Part shown: in pieces, positions 12,067 through 12,366 of the stretch
Position numbering within the stretch: position 1 is the stretch's first letter
Layout of the letters: every line of letters starts with the position of its first letter
NCBI GenBank assembly: GCA_029256645.1
Contig: JAQSXM010000056.1
Location: forward strand, 1-12,366
Direction: 5' to 3'
Source: Sporomusa sp.
Lineage (GTDB): Bacteria; Bacillota_C; Negativicutes; Sporomusales; Sporomusaceae
Length of the DNA stretch: 12,366 nt
Notes under the pieces: generated by a model
Databases searched by the model: none
Told to the model about the DNA's origin: nothing
Seen by the model: only the letters and a program-made list of their open reading frames with translations
Position numbers and translations under genes: made by a program

Positions 12067-12366
12067 CTAGCCTTGATAAACTACTTGTTTGGCATCGCCC
12101 CACAAACGCTCTAGCTTATAAAATTGACGATCTTCTTCAACAAAAATGTGAGCTACACAATTACCGTAGTCCAGAAGTACCCATCTTGCGTCACGATATC
12201 CTTCTCTGCGTAACAATCTAATCCCCTGTTCTCTTAGCTGTTCTTCAATATTATCAGCAATCGCTTGTACCTGGGTGATCGAGTTAGCACTGCAGACAAC
12301 AAAATAATCGGTCACCGGTGAAATGCCGGTTAAATCCATAATCACGATATCGCCTGCTTTTTTGTC
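12067..12366 (-). CDS. rsfS: Ribosomal silencing factor RsfS, C-terminal part (truncated by window edge)
   Basis: The 99 visible residues are open to the right edge without a start. They match the RsfS/Iojap family: DLTGISPVTDYFVVCSA, then WVLLDYGNCVAHIFVEEDRQFYKLERLWGDA near the C-terminus. RsfS binds ribosomal protein L14 (uL14) on the large subunit and blocks subunit joining, saving energy in stationary phase. Only about the first 15-20 residues are missing. A GTG at 12345 is in frame but would delete the first strand of the fold, so it is not the start. Followed at once by cvfB. Confidence 0.93.
   Translation of the reverse strand, partial: DKKAGDIVIMDLTGISPVTDYFVVCSANSITQVQAIADNIEEQLREQGIRLLRREGYRDARWVLLDYGNCVAHIFVEEDRQFYKLERLWGDAKQVVYQG

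Noticed and set aside
11504..12070. Plus-strand open frame of 188 codons
   Set aside because: It lies entirely antisense to cvfB, has no ribosome site or recognisable domain, and cvfB is a clear family member.
12059..12103. N-terminal extension of CvfB
   Set aside because: It would overlap the rsfS end; the ATG at 12058 has a ribosome site and matches the family start.

Overview
The window looks like chromosomal DNA of a spore-forming Bacillota. My best guess is the Negativicutes (Sporomusaceae type), inferred from strong Shine-Dalgarno sites, sigma-A style promoters, a rsfS-cvfB pair, a Spo0E-like small protein and yybP-ykoY riboswitches. No phage, IS, CRISPR array or plasmid gene was seen, so this appears to be ordinary chromosome, although its regulatory layout is unusually rich.

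Layout. Positions 1-182 hold the start of a minus-strand TerC-family membrane protein, preceded at 359-448 by a yybP-ykoY (Mn2+) riboswitch with its own promoter. Back to back with it is a MmuP-like amino-acid permease (629-2050, +), then a YdjM-type membrane metal-dependent hydrolase (2150-3094, +). A second, complete TerC paralogue (3102-3770, -) has a short leader without a riboswitch. A tightly overlapping minus-strand operon (7732 down to 4023) encodes an amidohydrolase, a SemiSWEET transporter, a MoxR-type AAA+ ATPase and a CoxE-like VWA protein. A 21-bp perfect inverted repeat lies just upstream of it.

To the right are a tRNA-Ala(GGC) gene with a consensus promoter and a 40-bp palindromic terminator, then a second yybP-ykoY riboswitch with a clear terminator platform in front of a DedA/YqaA-type membrane protein. 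These are followed by a CNNM/CorC-type transporter with CBS domains, a minus-strand Spo0E-like small protein, two unrecognised small plus-strand genes, and finally minus-strand cvfB and the 3' part of rsfS.

Together the genes suggest a metal-homeostasis theme (two TerC proteins, a DedA-type protein under Mn control, a CorC-type exporter), plus a four-gene operon in which a MoxR-VWA pair may act on a metallo-hydrolase made from the same mRNA. The clearest structural oddity is that two unrelated minus-strand genes (VWA and cvfB) end inside long perfect hairpins: their last codons form one arm and the stop codon sits in the loop. No complete new system is proven. The best candidates for follow-up are the Mn-riboswitch-controlled DedA gene, the amidohydrolase/SemiSWEET/MoxR/VWA operon, and the Spo0E-like/small-protein locus.
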